This document shows positions 16,803 through 25,800 of a stretch of 64,000 bases of DNA, one piece after another (positions within the stretch are counted from its first letter, which is position 1; the number at the start of each line of letters is the position of its first letter). The notes beneath the pieces were generated by a model, which saw only the letters and a program-made list of their open reading frames with translations, did no database searches and was not told the DNA's origin. The DNA is taken from assembly GCA_039818345.1 (NCBI GenBank), contig JBCBUC010000020.1:4681-68680 (forward strand). Direction: 5' to 3'. A program made the position numbers and the translations under genes. The stretch comes from Parvularcula sp039818345 (GTDB lineage Bacteria > Pseudomonadota > Alphaproteobacteria > Caulobacterales > Parvularculaceae).

Positions 16803-18446
16803 ATGAAACGTCTTTTTCTAGGGATCGTTGGGGTCATTGCGGCAATCGTGGTTCTTGGCTGGATCAACTACGAGAGCATTATTCTTGCGATGGCGGCCCG
16901 CGAGAAAACGGAATTCAATGAAGAGACGGTGGACATTGCTTGGCAGCAGGGACCCTCGGTACCCGCGGTCGGTGAGCGCCCGCCGAACATCGTTTTCATT
17001 CTCGCGGATGATCTAGGCATCAACGATATCTCGACATTTGGTGGCGGTATGGCTGGCGGTACTGTTCCCACACCGAATATTGATCGGTTACGGGCCGGCG
17101 GTGTCAGTTTCGATGTCGCCTATGCCGGTACGGCGAGCTGTGCTCCTTCCAGGGGTATGCTGATGACGGGACGTTATCCCACGCGGACCGGATTTGAGTT
17201 CACCCCCACACCAGGAAGAATGGCACCCATCGTTGCCACTATCGCCAATCGGAACCGCGGCGGGCGTCCTCAAACCAAACACATCAAGGCAACAGATGCG
17301 CTCCCTTATGAGCAACAAGGTCTTCCGGGTTCTGAGGTCACCATTGCCGAGGTGCTGCAAGACCAGGGTTATCACACGGTCCATATTGGCAAATGGCATA
17401 TGGGGCGGGAAGGCGAATTTACCGCGAACAATCAAGGCTTTGATGAAAGCCTTCTGATGGCCAGTGGTCTTTTCTTGCCCGAGGATGATCCTAACGTCGT
17501 CAACGCCAAGCTCGACTTTGACCCTATCGATCGGTTCCTTTGGGCCTCCATGCAGTACGCAGCTCAGTTTAACAATGGAGAATGGTTCAAGCCTGGCGGC
17601 TACCTCACCGATTGGTGGACTGATGAAGCCGTCAACGTGATCGAAGCCAACAAGAACCGTCCCTTTTTCCTCTATCTTGCCCATTGGGCTGTGCACACAC
17701 CATTGCAAGCGACCAAGGAAGACTACGAAGCGTTGTCCCATATTGAGGACCATGGAGAACGCGTCTATGCGGGAATGATGCTGTCCCTCGATCGCAGCGT
17801 TGGTCGCGTGCTCGATGCGCTTGATGAACAAGGCCTCACCGACAACACCATTATCGTCTTCAGTTCCGATAATGGCGGTGCTGGTTATATCGGCATCCCC
17901 GAGGTCAACGCCCCCTATCGCGGATGGAAGTTGACCTTTTTCGAAGGAGGCATCCGCGTACCGATGTTCATCAAATGGCCTGGCCAAATTGAGGCGGGTT
18001 CGACCATCACAGCGCCGGTCAGCCATATCGACGTCATGCCGACCCTAGCGGCAGCGGTGGGCGCGCCTTTGCCGCCAGTCGAAATCGACGGGGTCGATTT
18101 GCTCCCGATTGCCCGCGGCGAGACCGACGCCAGGCCGCATGACGCGATCTTCTTTCAGTCGGCTGGCTATCAAGTCGTTCGTGCAGGCGATTGGAAGCTG
18201 CAGATCGGTGCCCGCCCTGGTGCCACCTTCCTGTTCGACCTCGCCGAGGATCCCACTGAACAAATCAATTTGGCCGATCAGTATCCCGATCGAGTGGCTG
18301 AACTCACCACGATGATTGAACAGCACACGGCAACTGGGCGAGCACCACTTTATCCGCATCGGCTTGAAGGAGTCATCGCGGTCGACGCGACGATCGATCA
18401 ACCCTTTGATTTGGCAAACGATGAATACATCGTCTGGCCCAATTGA
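16803..18446 (+). CDS. Membrane-anchored sulfatase (arylsulfatase family), second
   Basis: 547 residues. An N-terminal helix (LFLGIVGVIAAIVVLGWINY) with no clear cleavage site suggests a membrane anchor. The sulfatase domain starts PPNIVFILADDLGINDISTFGG; the formylglycine motif is SCAPSRGMLMTGRYPTR; GKWHMG and SSDNGGAG are present. It is diverged from the preceding sulfatase, mainly by an insert around residues 130-165, so it is not a recent duplicate. The two form an operon and probably act one after the other on a sulfated substrate in the periplasm. Substrate unknown. Confidence 0.88.
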   Translation: MKRLFLGIVGVIAAIVVLGWINYESIILAMAAREKTEFNEETVDIAWQQGPSVPAVGERPPNIVFILADDLGINDISTFGGGMAGGTVPTPNIDRLRAGGVSFDVAYAGTASCAPSRGMLMTGRYPTRTGFEFTPTPGRMAPIVATIANRNRGGRPQTKHIKATDALPYEQQGLPGSEVTIAEVLQDQGYHTVHIGKWHMGREGEFTANNQGFDESLLMASGLFLPEDDPNVVNAKLDFDPIDRFLWASMQYAAQFNNGEWFKPGGYLTDWWTDEAVNVIEANKNRPFFLYLAHWAVHTPLQATKEDYEALSHIEDHGERVYAGMMLSLDRSVGRVLDALDEQGLTDNTIIVFSSDNGGAGYIGIPEVNAPYRGWKLTFFEGGIRVPMFIKWPGQIEAGSTITAPVSHIDVMPTLAAAVGAPLPPVEIDGVDLLPIARGETDARPHDAIFFQSAGYQVVRAGDWKLQIGARPGATFLFDLAEDPTEQINLADQYPDRVAELTTMIEQHTATGRAPLYPHRLEGVIAVDATIDQPFDLANDEYIVWPN

Positions 18447-18486
18447 TCGGATTGGAATCGAAGGTCGACCTTCTAATCTCGTTGTT

Positions 18487-18503
18487 CGATTGCTATGCAA
18501 TCG
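18487..18503. terminator. Hairpin between convergent genes
   Basis: CGATTGC-TAT-GCAATCG, with TCTCG and CGAGA outside it able to extend the stem. A perfect palindrome, GAAGGTCGACCTTC, lies just before at 18460-18473. No T run follows on either strand, so factor-independent termination is uncertain. Confidence 0.35.
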
Positions 18504-18512
18504 ACCCGAGAT

Positions 18513-18944
18513 TTACGCTTGATCGGGTATAGCCGGGCGGATCACCGTTTCGATATTGAGCTGACCCTCAAGGCCCGCTGTGCGATGGACGGAGATATCT
18601 TGCCACTTTTGAGAGGTTGCCATTCGGAGCAGTGCGTTGCGATTAGGGTACGAAGCAATCGCCACTTCGTGCCACATATCCTCCACTTGGCCGAGCGCTA
18701 ATATGGTAACGTCACCGGCAAAAATCACTTCTCCGCCAAAGTCTTTGATCAGCTTCGCCACCTCTTTACCGTAGAGCATGTAAGCTTCACGACCAGAAAG
18801 GTCCGTGGGCCGCCCATCCTCATAGGCTGCCTTGTCCTTAAAGCGCAGAAGATTGACCATGAAGATAGGGCCTGCAGGACCTTCCTCCATCATTGCCGCT
18901 ATCTGTTTTGGATCGCTCGGCTGAACCTCATTGACCACTTTCAT
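18513..18944 (-). CDS. DUF1330-family protein
   Basis: 143 residues from the ATG at 18944, which has GGAGG about seven bases upstream; the longer frame to 18995 crosses an inverted repeat and is not supported. The DUF1330 pattern is visible: GPIFMVNLLRFKDKAAY, GREAYMLYGKEVAKLIKDFGGEVIFAGDV and IASYPNRNALLRMATSQKWQ. These are small dimeric alpha-beta barrel proteins of unknown role. It lies downstream of the DUF2855-GST pair on the same strand but 138 bases away, with its own upstream repeats. Confidence 0.82.
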   Translation of the reverse strand: MKVVNEVQPSDPKQIAAMMEEGPAGPIFMVNLLRFKDKAAYEDGRPTDLSGREAYMLYGKEVAKLIKDFGGEVIFAGDVTILALGQVEDMWHEVAIASYPNRNALLRMATSQKWQDISVHRTAGLEGQLNIETVIRPAIPDQA

Positions 18945-18966
18945 TTTCGATCCTCCTCTGACGGTC

Positions 18967-18990
18967 TGGCGAGACCATTGGGTCTCGCCA
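18967..18990. promoter_or_regulatory. Perfect 10-bp inverted repeat in the DUF1330 leader
   Basis: TGGCGAGACC, four bases, GGTCTCGCCA. It is 22 bases upstream of the DUF1330 start and just upstream of its ribosome binding site. It could be an operator or a leader hairpin. TGGCGA half sites recur at 19010-19017 (reverse) and 19045-19052. Confidence 0.5.
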
Positions 18991-19023
18991 ACCATTCATG
19001 CTGATAGGCTTTCGCCAACTATT

Positions 19024-19051
19024 GACACCATCTGTGCCATAATATGGCGAA
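19024..19051 (+). promoter_or_regulatory. Putative operator shared with 14982-15010
   Basis: GACAC-N4-TGTG-N-CA then TAATAT and GGCGAA; see 14982-15010 for the other copy. It is 80-108 bases upstream of the DUF1330 start. Confidence 0.4.
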
Positions 19052-19082
19052 AGGTCAACGAGGATCGAGCAGCATGCTGCTT

Positions 19083-19727
19083 TTAAGGGGTCGTTTCTGC
19101 GATACTCGGTCTGCTGTTGAGGTTTTCACGCCAACGCCAAATGTTGGTAAACTCCTCCGGCGGCCGACTTTTGATCACTTTGGAAAAATCAACGGCCACC
19201 ACCGCGACCAAATCAGCGGCGGAGAAATCATCCGTTGCAAGATAGTCACGACTTTCCAGTTTCTCGTTGAGCACCTCCCAGAACACACCGAGACGCTTTG
19301 CGCCGCGTTGCGCCAGATCGGGAATTTGCTCGAAAGAGACAGGACCGGTTAACGCCCGCCCTTTCATCGCCGGGGCGACATTTCGCAGAACCTCAGCGAC
19401 AGCCAACAAACCGTCAAACTCTACCTTCGCGCACCACGACGCAATCGATGCGCGTTCCGCGGGCCCTGATCCAAGAAGCGGTTTCTCCGGATACTTAGCA
19501 TCAAGGTAAGCAAGGATCCCCGCATTATCGGTCAGAGTGGGACCACCCTCGACTGTCAGTGCAGGAACCGTGCATGACGGATTAATCGCACGATAAGCCT
19601 CGCCAAGATGCTCACCACTCGAAAGATCGATGATGACCTCGTTATAGGTGATACCTTTTTCGAGCAGGACAATCGTTGCACGCCGAGGGCTAGGTGCCTT
19701 GGGGAAGGTATAAAACGTATAGGTCAT
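19083..19727 (-). CDS. Glutathione S-transferase family protein
   Basis: 214 residues from the ATG at 19727. GGAGAGG lies upstream, and the ATG overlaps the DUF2855 stop (TAATG), so the pair is coupled. The thioredoxin-like N-domain (residues 1-80) has PKAPSPRRATIVLLEKGI and the cis-Pro and glutathione-binding region NPSCTVPALTV then LTDNAGILAYLDAKYP. A helical C-domain follows, with FSAADLVAVVAVDFSKVI. Such enzymes conjugate or isomerise electrophiles using glutathione. The substrate is not evident. Confidence 0.87.
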   Translation of the reverse strand: MTYTFYTFPKAPSPRRATIVLLEKGITYNEVIIDLSSGEHLGEAYRAINPSCTVPALTVEGGPTLTDNAGILAYLDAKYPEKPLLGSGPAERASIASWCAKVEFDGLLAVAEVLRNVAPAMKGRALTGPVSFEQIPDLAQRGAKRLGVFWEVLNEKLESRDYLATDDFSAADLVAVVAVDFSKVIKSRPPEEFTNIWRWRENLNSRPSIAETTP

Positions 19728-20815
19728 TAAGAAGCCTCTCCAAACAGGACGACCAAACCGCGCGATGGATTGACCTTGCCTTCGACGCTGTCTCGCCAAG
19801 CAGCAGAAGCGGCCTCCGGTCCGTGAAGGTGGTCGTATTCAAAGATCCCTGTCAGGGTGTCAGCCGCCTTGGCCCAGGCGACCGCAGCACGCCCCATCAC
19901 GACACCAGGACCAAAGTCTTTTTCGCGTTTAGCAATCTGGGCCGGGGCGAAGAACATCGTCGGTTTCGCGCCGGGAAGCGGCTCACTTTGCCGCGGCGCC
20001 TCCCAATGGGTCGCACCGACGACGGAGCTCACCATCACATTGTCGCCAATATGGTTATGCAGTGCCGTGATCACTTCTGCGTTGCCAGACATGTCGACAA
20101 ACGCCGTTGGAACCTGCGGCAGCGACGTGATCTGATCATAAGTCGTCTGCTCGTCGAAGGCCTTCAGGCTTTTGACAAAGTCGAGGTTGCGCGGAGATGT
20201 CAGACCAATTGACTTCGGCCGATCTCCTTCGTGCTGATTAAGGACAGCGCCCACGCCAAAGCCCGTCTTTGACGATGCGCTTCCCACAACCAGTTGCTGG
20301 GCACCGAAAAAGTCATTGTCGATGAGCCAGTCGTAAATCACATATGAGGTGCCAAAGAGAGGAAACAGCACTTGGCGCGGATCCTCTTTGCCCTGCAAGA
20401 TTTCAGGTTCCTCGGCGACGATTTGGTAGTTGTTGTAGACCGCCGGTAGATCAGCCCGATGAGGCGCCATGCATTTCACTGCGCCTTTTTTCCGTCTTGG
20501 CTGCAAGACGACATGGGTCGCCATGGGAAAGAAGCCATAGATACGTTCGCCTTCTGCCAATTGATCCGTCTTTGAGCTGACGACTTTGCCGTAACCCCAG
20601 ACCGGAACAATGCCGCGCCCATCGGCGCCATCCACCGGATAGAATCGCCAATAGCCGATCATGTCGCCGGTCACCGCATAGGTTACATTGTTGGCCGTGA
20701 GACCGTAGCTTTCCACCTGAACCAGGACTTCGCCATCGGCGAGATCGGGGATTGGCCGCTCCCTGATCTCGACGTCGGCAATAGCGTCTTTTTTCACCAG
20801 AAGTTCAGTCAACAT
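19727..20815 (-). CDS. DUF2855-family protein (MDR-like)
   Basis: 362 residues from the ATG at 20815, which has GGAGG nine bases upstream; the open frame reaches 20875. The fold resembles medium-chain dehydrogenases: a GroES-like half (GEVLVQVESYGLTANNVTYAVTGDMIGYWRFYP) and a nucleotide-binding half with LVVGSASSKTGFG. This matches DUF2855, whose members have no confirmed reaction. It is the first gene of a pair with a GST. An imperfect palindrome at 20938-20962 lies between it and the divergent GST-like gene. Confidence 0.85.
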   Translation of the reverse strand: MLTELLVKKDAIADVEIRERPIPDLADGEVLVQVESYGLTANNVTYAVTGDMIGYWRFYPVDGADGRGIVPVWGYGKVVSSKTDQLAEGERIYGFFPMATHVVLQPRRKKGAVKCMAPHRADLPAVYNNYQIVAEEPEILQGKEDPRQVLFPLFGTSYVIYDWLIDNDFFGAQQLVVGSASSKTGFGVGAVLNQHEGDRPKSIGLTSPRNLDFVKSLKAFDEQTTYDQITSLPQVPTAFVDMSGNAEVITALHNHIGDNVMVSSVVGATHWEAPRQSEPLPGAKPTMFFAPAQIAKREKDFGPGVVMGRAAVAWAKAADTLTGIFEYDHLHGPEAASAAWRDSVEGKVNPSRGLVVLFGEAS

Positions 20816-20937
20816 GGGCGTGATCCTCCAAAAATGATGCGCACTTACGCTGTCTATGAAAACGGTTTGAGCCACAGATCCGCTGCCAGCAAGAGCACGA
20901 GGGGTGTGGACAACAGCGGATTGGCTTCTCTATCGAT

Positions 20938-20962
20938 CTATTGACAGCAATTGTGACAATAG
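20938..20962. promoter_or_regulatory. Imperfect palindrome in a divergent promoter region
   Basis: CTATTG and CAATAG arms, with a TTGACA/TGTGACAA interior, span 25 bases. It sits between the DUF2855-GST pair and the plus-strand GST-like gene. It looks like a TetR-type dimer site. The centre (CAG..AATTG) resembles the palindrome in front of the TetR gene at 22843-22862. Confidence 0.35.
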
Positions 20963-21024
20963 TCACCGGTAGCAAACGCTGTAAATGATGCATAGAGCTG
21001 CGGTGAACCGGAGAATTGAACAGC

Positions 21025-22185
21025 ATGACCGATGCCCCTTACATCCTCTATGGCATGCCATTGTCGCTCTACACCGGCAAAGTGCGCGCCTATCTCATCC
21101 GCCGACGGATCGCCTTTGAAGAGCGCATCGCTGCGACCCCGACCTTTGCGAAGGAGATTATCCCGAAGATTGGTCGATTTATCATCCCGGTCTTGGTCAC
21201 CCCTGATGGCGAAATTTGGCAAGACGGGACAGAGATTATTGATCGCTTGGAAGAGCGGCATCCAAACGATTTTCCGGTGGTCCCGTCGTCCCCTGCCCAC
21301 GCCGTCTTGGCGCATCTCTTCGCGCTTTTTGGTTCGGAAGGATTGCTCCGTGCCGCGATGCATTACCGATGGAATTTTGATGACGAAAATCTGGACTTCA
21401 TTCGAGAGGGGTTCATGGAAGGCGTCCCGATCTCTCGGGATGATGACGCCTGGGAGGCGTTTTTCTTGAACTCAAGTGGCCGGATGCGGGCCGCCAAAAC
21501 AAGTTTTGGTGTGAATGACGAAACAATCCCAACAGTCGAAGAGTCGTATAAAGAGTTTCTATCGATCTTCGATCGACATCTTGCGGAACGTCCTTTCTTG
21601 TTGGGTGATCATCCTACCATCGGAGACGAGGGCCTTTATGGACCTCTCTACCCTCACTTAGCACGCGACCCGCTTCCTGCGTCGATGATGAAGAAAACGG
21701 CCCATGGTGTTTTTCGTTGGACGGAGCGTTTGGCGCATCCCGGCCAGCGTCTTGGTCAAAGCTTGATCGATCTCGACAATCCGCCAGCGACATTGTTGGC
21801 GCTGATGACATTCGTGAAGGATGAGTATCTTTCTGAAATCCTGGCGCATATTGATTTCGCCGAAGCATGGCTTGCGGAAAGGCCGGATCTTCCCGTCGGA
21901 GAAAGCGGCGTTGATAAACCCTCGCGGAGACTGATCGGATTTGCTGATTACAATTGGCGGGGTCATTCGGTGAGCGCAATCATCATGCCCTATCGGCTTT
22001 GGCTCCTTGAACGTCTACAGACGGCTTACCTGCAAACCACCGGAAGCGAGACGGCTCTGATTGATCAACTCTTCAGTGAGGCCGGTTTGACACCGATGCT
22101 CAAGCGCCGCGTCTCCAGGCCGGTGCTCCGCGAAAACAATATGGAAGTTTGGGGGCCGAGCCGAAGTCCATCTCTCAAGAGCTAA
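21025..22185 (+). CDS. Two-domain glutathione S-transferase-like protein
   Basis: 386 residues from the ATG at 21025 (TTG at 21016 is an alternative). Residues 8-85 are a GST N-domain (YILYGMPLSLYTGKVRAYLIRRRI, then IPVLVTPDGEIWQDGTEIIDRLEERHP). Beyond this the protein is much longer than a normal GST (about 210-230), with an extended helical C-domain that includes FDRHLAERPFLLGDHPTIGDEGLYGPLYPHL. Long GST-like proteins of this kind are uncharacterised. It overlaps the convergent TetR gene by 11 bases and is divergent from the DUF2855-GST pair. Confidence 0.8.
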   Translation: MTDAPYILYGMPLSLYTGKVRAYLIRRRIAFEERIAATPTFAKEIIPKIGRFIIPVLVTPDGEIWQDGTEIIDRLEERHPNDFPVVPSSPAHAVLAHLFALFGSEGLLRAAMHYRWNFDDENLDFIREGFMEGVPISRDDDAWEAFFLNSSGRMRAAKTSFGVNDETIPTVEESYKEFLSIFDRHLAERPFLLGDHPTIGDEGLYGPLYPHLARDPLPASMMKKTAHGVFRWTERLAHPGQRLGQSLIDLDNPPATLLALMTFVKDEYLSEILAHIDFAEAWLAERPDLPVGESGVDKPSRRLIGFADYNWRGHSVSAIIMPYRLWLLERLQTAYLQTTGSETALIDQLFSEAGLTPMLKRRVSRPVLRENNMEVWGPSRSPSLKS

Positions 22186-22789
22186 GGTCCGCGGATAACG
22201 AACGCACGAGGCGGCGCATCACCTTGGTGGCATCCTCGACGGTAAGACCGTGGTCAAGACGGAGGCCACGCCAGCACTGAAAGCTCGTGACCACGCGGAG
22301 GCTCTCAAAAAGCTCCTCGCTGATGTCGTCAACAATGGCGAGGGCGGATCGTAATCCGTCTTCTTCCATCCGGAGCTGGTCTTCATAATCGGACATGATG
22401 AATGCTGAGGAAAATCGGCGGATATTCCCGGCGATTTTGAGTGGCATCACCCGTTCGTAAACAGCCACTCTCCGACGAATGAGCAAATCAAGCCGGGCAT
22501 GCACATCAGGCCCTTCGAACTCATCGGCAAGAATGGGCTCAAGATCCCGGCGAACGATGGCGGACATCTCCTGGTAAAGCGAATCGAGATCATCAAAGTG
22601 GCGGTAAACGGTCCGTAGACCCACACCGGCGAGCTCTGCCACTTTGGCGGCGCTCGGCGTCACCTCGCCCGCCTCAACAAGGCTCATCATCGCATCGACA
22701 ATAGCATCTCGATTGGCTTGGCCACGACGGCGGCGCCCGTCAGTTGAGGGTTCTTGGGCATCGCTCTCATCAATCAACACGTTTGTCAT
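22175..22789 (-). CDS. TetR-family transcriptional regulator
   Basis: 204 residues from the ATG at 22789, with GAGGGG upstream (a GTG sits one codon earlier). The N-terminal HTH is clear: AIVDAMMSLVEAGEVTPSAAKVAELAGVGLRTVYRHFDDLDSLYQEM. The C-domain is helical and unclassified. A strong inverted repeat lies 54 bases upstream of the start, as expected for autoregulation. Likely targets are itself and the GST genes nearby. The effector is unknown. Confidence 0.87.
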   Translation of the reverse strand: MTNVLIDESDAQEPSTDGRRRRGQANRDAIVDAMMSLVEAGEVTPSAAKVAELAGVGLRTVYRHFDDLDSLYQEMSAIVRRDLEPILADEFEGPDVHARLDLLIRRRVAVYERVMPLKIAGNIRRFSSAFIMSDYEDQLRMEEDGLRSALAIVDDISEELFESLRVVTSFQCWRGLRLDHGLTVEDATKVMRRLVRSLSADLSS

Positions 22790-22842
22790 CACAAACCCCT
22801 CTTCGCGCCGATTTCTGGACAAGACATCGGCGCGACCCATAA

Positions 22843-22862
22843 AGTGGCAGTGAATTGCCACT
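22843..22862. promoter_or_regulatory. Putative TetR operator upstream of its own gene
   Basis: AGTGGCA-N6-TGCCACT, a 20-bp site with perfect seven-base arms, between the gltB end and the TetR start. Size and position fit a TetR dimer site. Confidence 0.5.
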
Positions 22863-22890
22863 AAAAAAAGGGGGGAGGACGAAAAAGAGG

Positions 22891-25800
22891 TTAGCCGACC
22901 GCCCGGCCACCATCTTGTGATCGCCTTCGCGTGCCCTTAGGCGCCACAACTTTGAAATGACGGCACTTATCCGCCCAATCGGCCAGCAGCACCTCGGCGA
23001 GGACAGAGCCCGTGGCTTCTTTATGCTTGGTGATAAGGTCCCGGCACGTGTCCGTGAGATCACCCAAATCGGTCAGCTCAACATGTTCAGGGTTCAAGCG
23101 GTCGGTCAGCTTGTCTTGATCGTCAAAGACAAACGCAACGCCGCCGGTCATGCCCGCCGCGAAGTTATCGCCAACCGGCCCGAGAATCACCACCTGGCCG
23201 CCGGTCATGTATTCACAGCCGTTTGTGCCGCAGCCTTCAATCACCGCAACCGCGCCAGAGTTCCGAACCCCAAATCGTTCACCTGCTGAACCGGCCGCAA
23301 AGAGCGAGCCCGCGGTCGCGCCATAGAGGCAGGTGTTGCCCACCATGGCAGGCGCCTTCAGCGCCTCTCGGCTCGGAGGCGTGACAATAATTTCAGCGCC
23401 CGAGAGCCCCTTACCGACATAATCATTGGCATCACCCACGAGCTCGATGCGCAGACCGGTAGCACCGAAGGCGCCAAGGGATTGGCCGGCCGACCCCTTA
23501 AGGCGCAAGGTCAGATGACCATCCGGTAGGGTGTGTGCGCCAAATCGGCGAACGATCTCGCCAGAAGTCCGTGTGCCAACGGCACGATGCGTGTTGCGAA
23601 CCGTATAGGTCAGCTGCATCTTTTCACGGCGTTCCCATACCGGTGCCGCATCGGCGAAAATTTGCTCATCAAGCGTTGGATCAACTTCGTTACGGCCTGT
23701 CCGTGTACTGCGCGGGGGACGTGTCCCCACCTCTGCGCGGACAAGCAGCGGACCCAGATCAAAGTCATCGAGCAACGTCGATCCGCGACTTTTCTGGCGC
23801 AAGAGATCAGAGCGTCCGATGACATCCTCAAGCGACCGCGCACCGATTGATGCGAGGATCTCACGCGTCTCTTCGGCAATAAATGTCATCAGATTGACGA
23901 CATGATCCGCGGTACCCGTAAAACGATCACGCAACTTTGGATCCTGGGTACAGACACCGACGGGGCAGGTGTTCGAATGGCACTGACGGACGATAAGACA
24001 GCCCATCGCGACCAGTGACAGCGTACCGATACCGTATTCTTCCGCACCCAACATCGCAGCGATAACAATATCGCGCCCTGTTTTAATGCCCCCATCCGTG
24101 CGCAGCGTGACGCCTTCGCGCAAACGGTTCAGGGACAGAACCTGGTTGACCTCTGCCAGGCCGAGTTCCCATGGGCTCCCGGCAAACTTGATGGAAGTCT
24201 GCGGGCTTGCCCCGGTACCGCCCACATTGCCCGAGATAAGGATGACATCCGCTTTGGCTTTGGCGACGCCCGCTGCAATGGTTCCAACGCCCGCGGAGGA
24301 GACGAGCTTGACACAAACCCGGACGATCGGATTGATCTGCTTGAGGTCAAAAATCAGCTGCGCGAGGTCTTCAATCGAATAGATATCATGGTGCGGCGGC
24401 GGTGAGATGAGGGTGACACCCGGCGTGGAATGACGCATCTTGGCGACAAACTCTGTCACCTTAAACCCAGGTAGCTGTCCGCCTTCGCCGGGCTTTGCGC
24501 CTTGCGCCACCTTGATCTCTATTTCTCTGCACTGATTAAGATACTCAGCGCTGACACCAAATCGTCCGGATGCGACCTGTTTCACGACCGAGTTCATGTT
24601 GTCGCCATTGGGCAACGGCTTATAGCGGGCCGGATCTTCGCCGCCTTCACCGGAGACAGACTTTGCCCCAATCCGGTTCATCGCAACGTTCAGTGCGCCA
24701 TGCGCTTCGGGCGACAAAGCGCCAAGGGACATGCCAGGCGTTAAGAACCGCTGGCGGATGGCATTGACGCTTTCGACTTGATCGAGCGGGATCGCTTCGC
24801 CGTCGCGGAAGGTCAAGAGATCACGGAGACTGACTTGCCCAGAACCCTGCGAAGCCACAACGTAGCGCCGATAGGCGTCTTGATCATCCTCACGAACTGC
24901 CTTTTGCAGCTCACGGATCATCTCTGCTTCATAGGCATGGCGCTCACCGCCGCTGCGTACACGGTAGAAACTACCAACAGGCAGCGCCTCAGCACGCGCA
25001 TCCCAAGCCTTTGCGTGGATCGTTGAGAGCATCCGTTCAATGCCGCTGAGACCCAAACCAGAAAGACGCGACGACGCTCCGGGCAGGAACTGGTCAACCA
25101 AACTGCGCGACAGCCCGAGCACCTCAAAGTTACAGCCGCCACGATAGGCTGACAGGACCGAGACGCCCATCTTTGAGAGGATCTTGAGGAGACCATCCTC
25201 CACAGCCTTTTTGTATCGTAGCGTCAGGACGCCTGTTTTCTCGTCACCGTAAAGACCGTCCGCCTGCTGTGCAGCGATTGTGTCGAGAGCGAGGTAAGGG
25301 TTCACCGCCGTGGCACCCACACCGATGAGAACAGCTGTATAATGGCTATCAAGGCATTCTGCCGCCCTGACGGTGATCGAGCATTTCGACCGCAATTGTT
25401 GATTGACCAGCGCGGAGTGAACGGCCGCAACGGCGAGCACCATGGGCACACCCATACGCTCAGGACCCTGATGCTCATCGGTCAGGACCAGATGGCTCGA
25501 CCCCGCGCGAACCGCGGACAACGACTCGGTGACGATGTCTTGCAGACGGGTCTGCAGTGCAGCGCCTGCAGGCTCGGTCAGGGCACTGCGCATAATCGAG
25601 CAATCGATTGACGCAGCTTGCCCGCCGAGTTCCACCGACAGTCGCTCGAGCATGCCATTGGTGAGAAGTGGGCCGTCAAGCACAAACACATCTGTTTGCG
25701 TCTCATCTTCTGCAAGAATATTGCCAAGGTTCTTGAACCTGGTTTTCAGACTCATCACCCGGCCCTCGCGCAAGGGGTCGATGGGCGGATTGGTCACTTG

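Noticed and set aside
19022..19043. TTGACA with CATAAT as a plus-strand sigma-70 promoter
   Set aside because: Spacer is only about 10 bases and no plus-strand gene follows.
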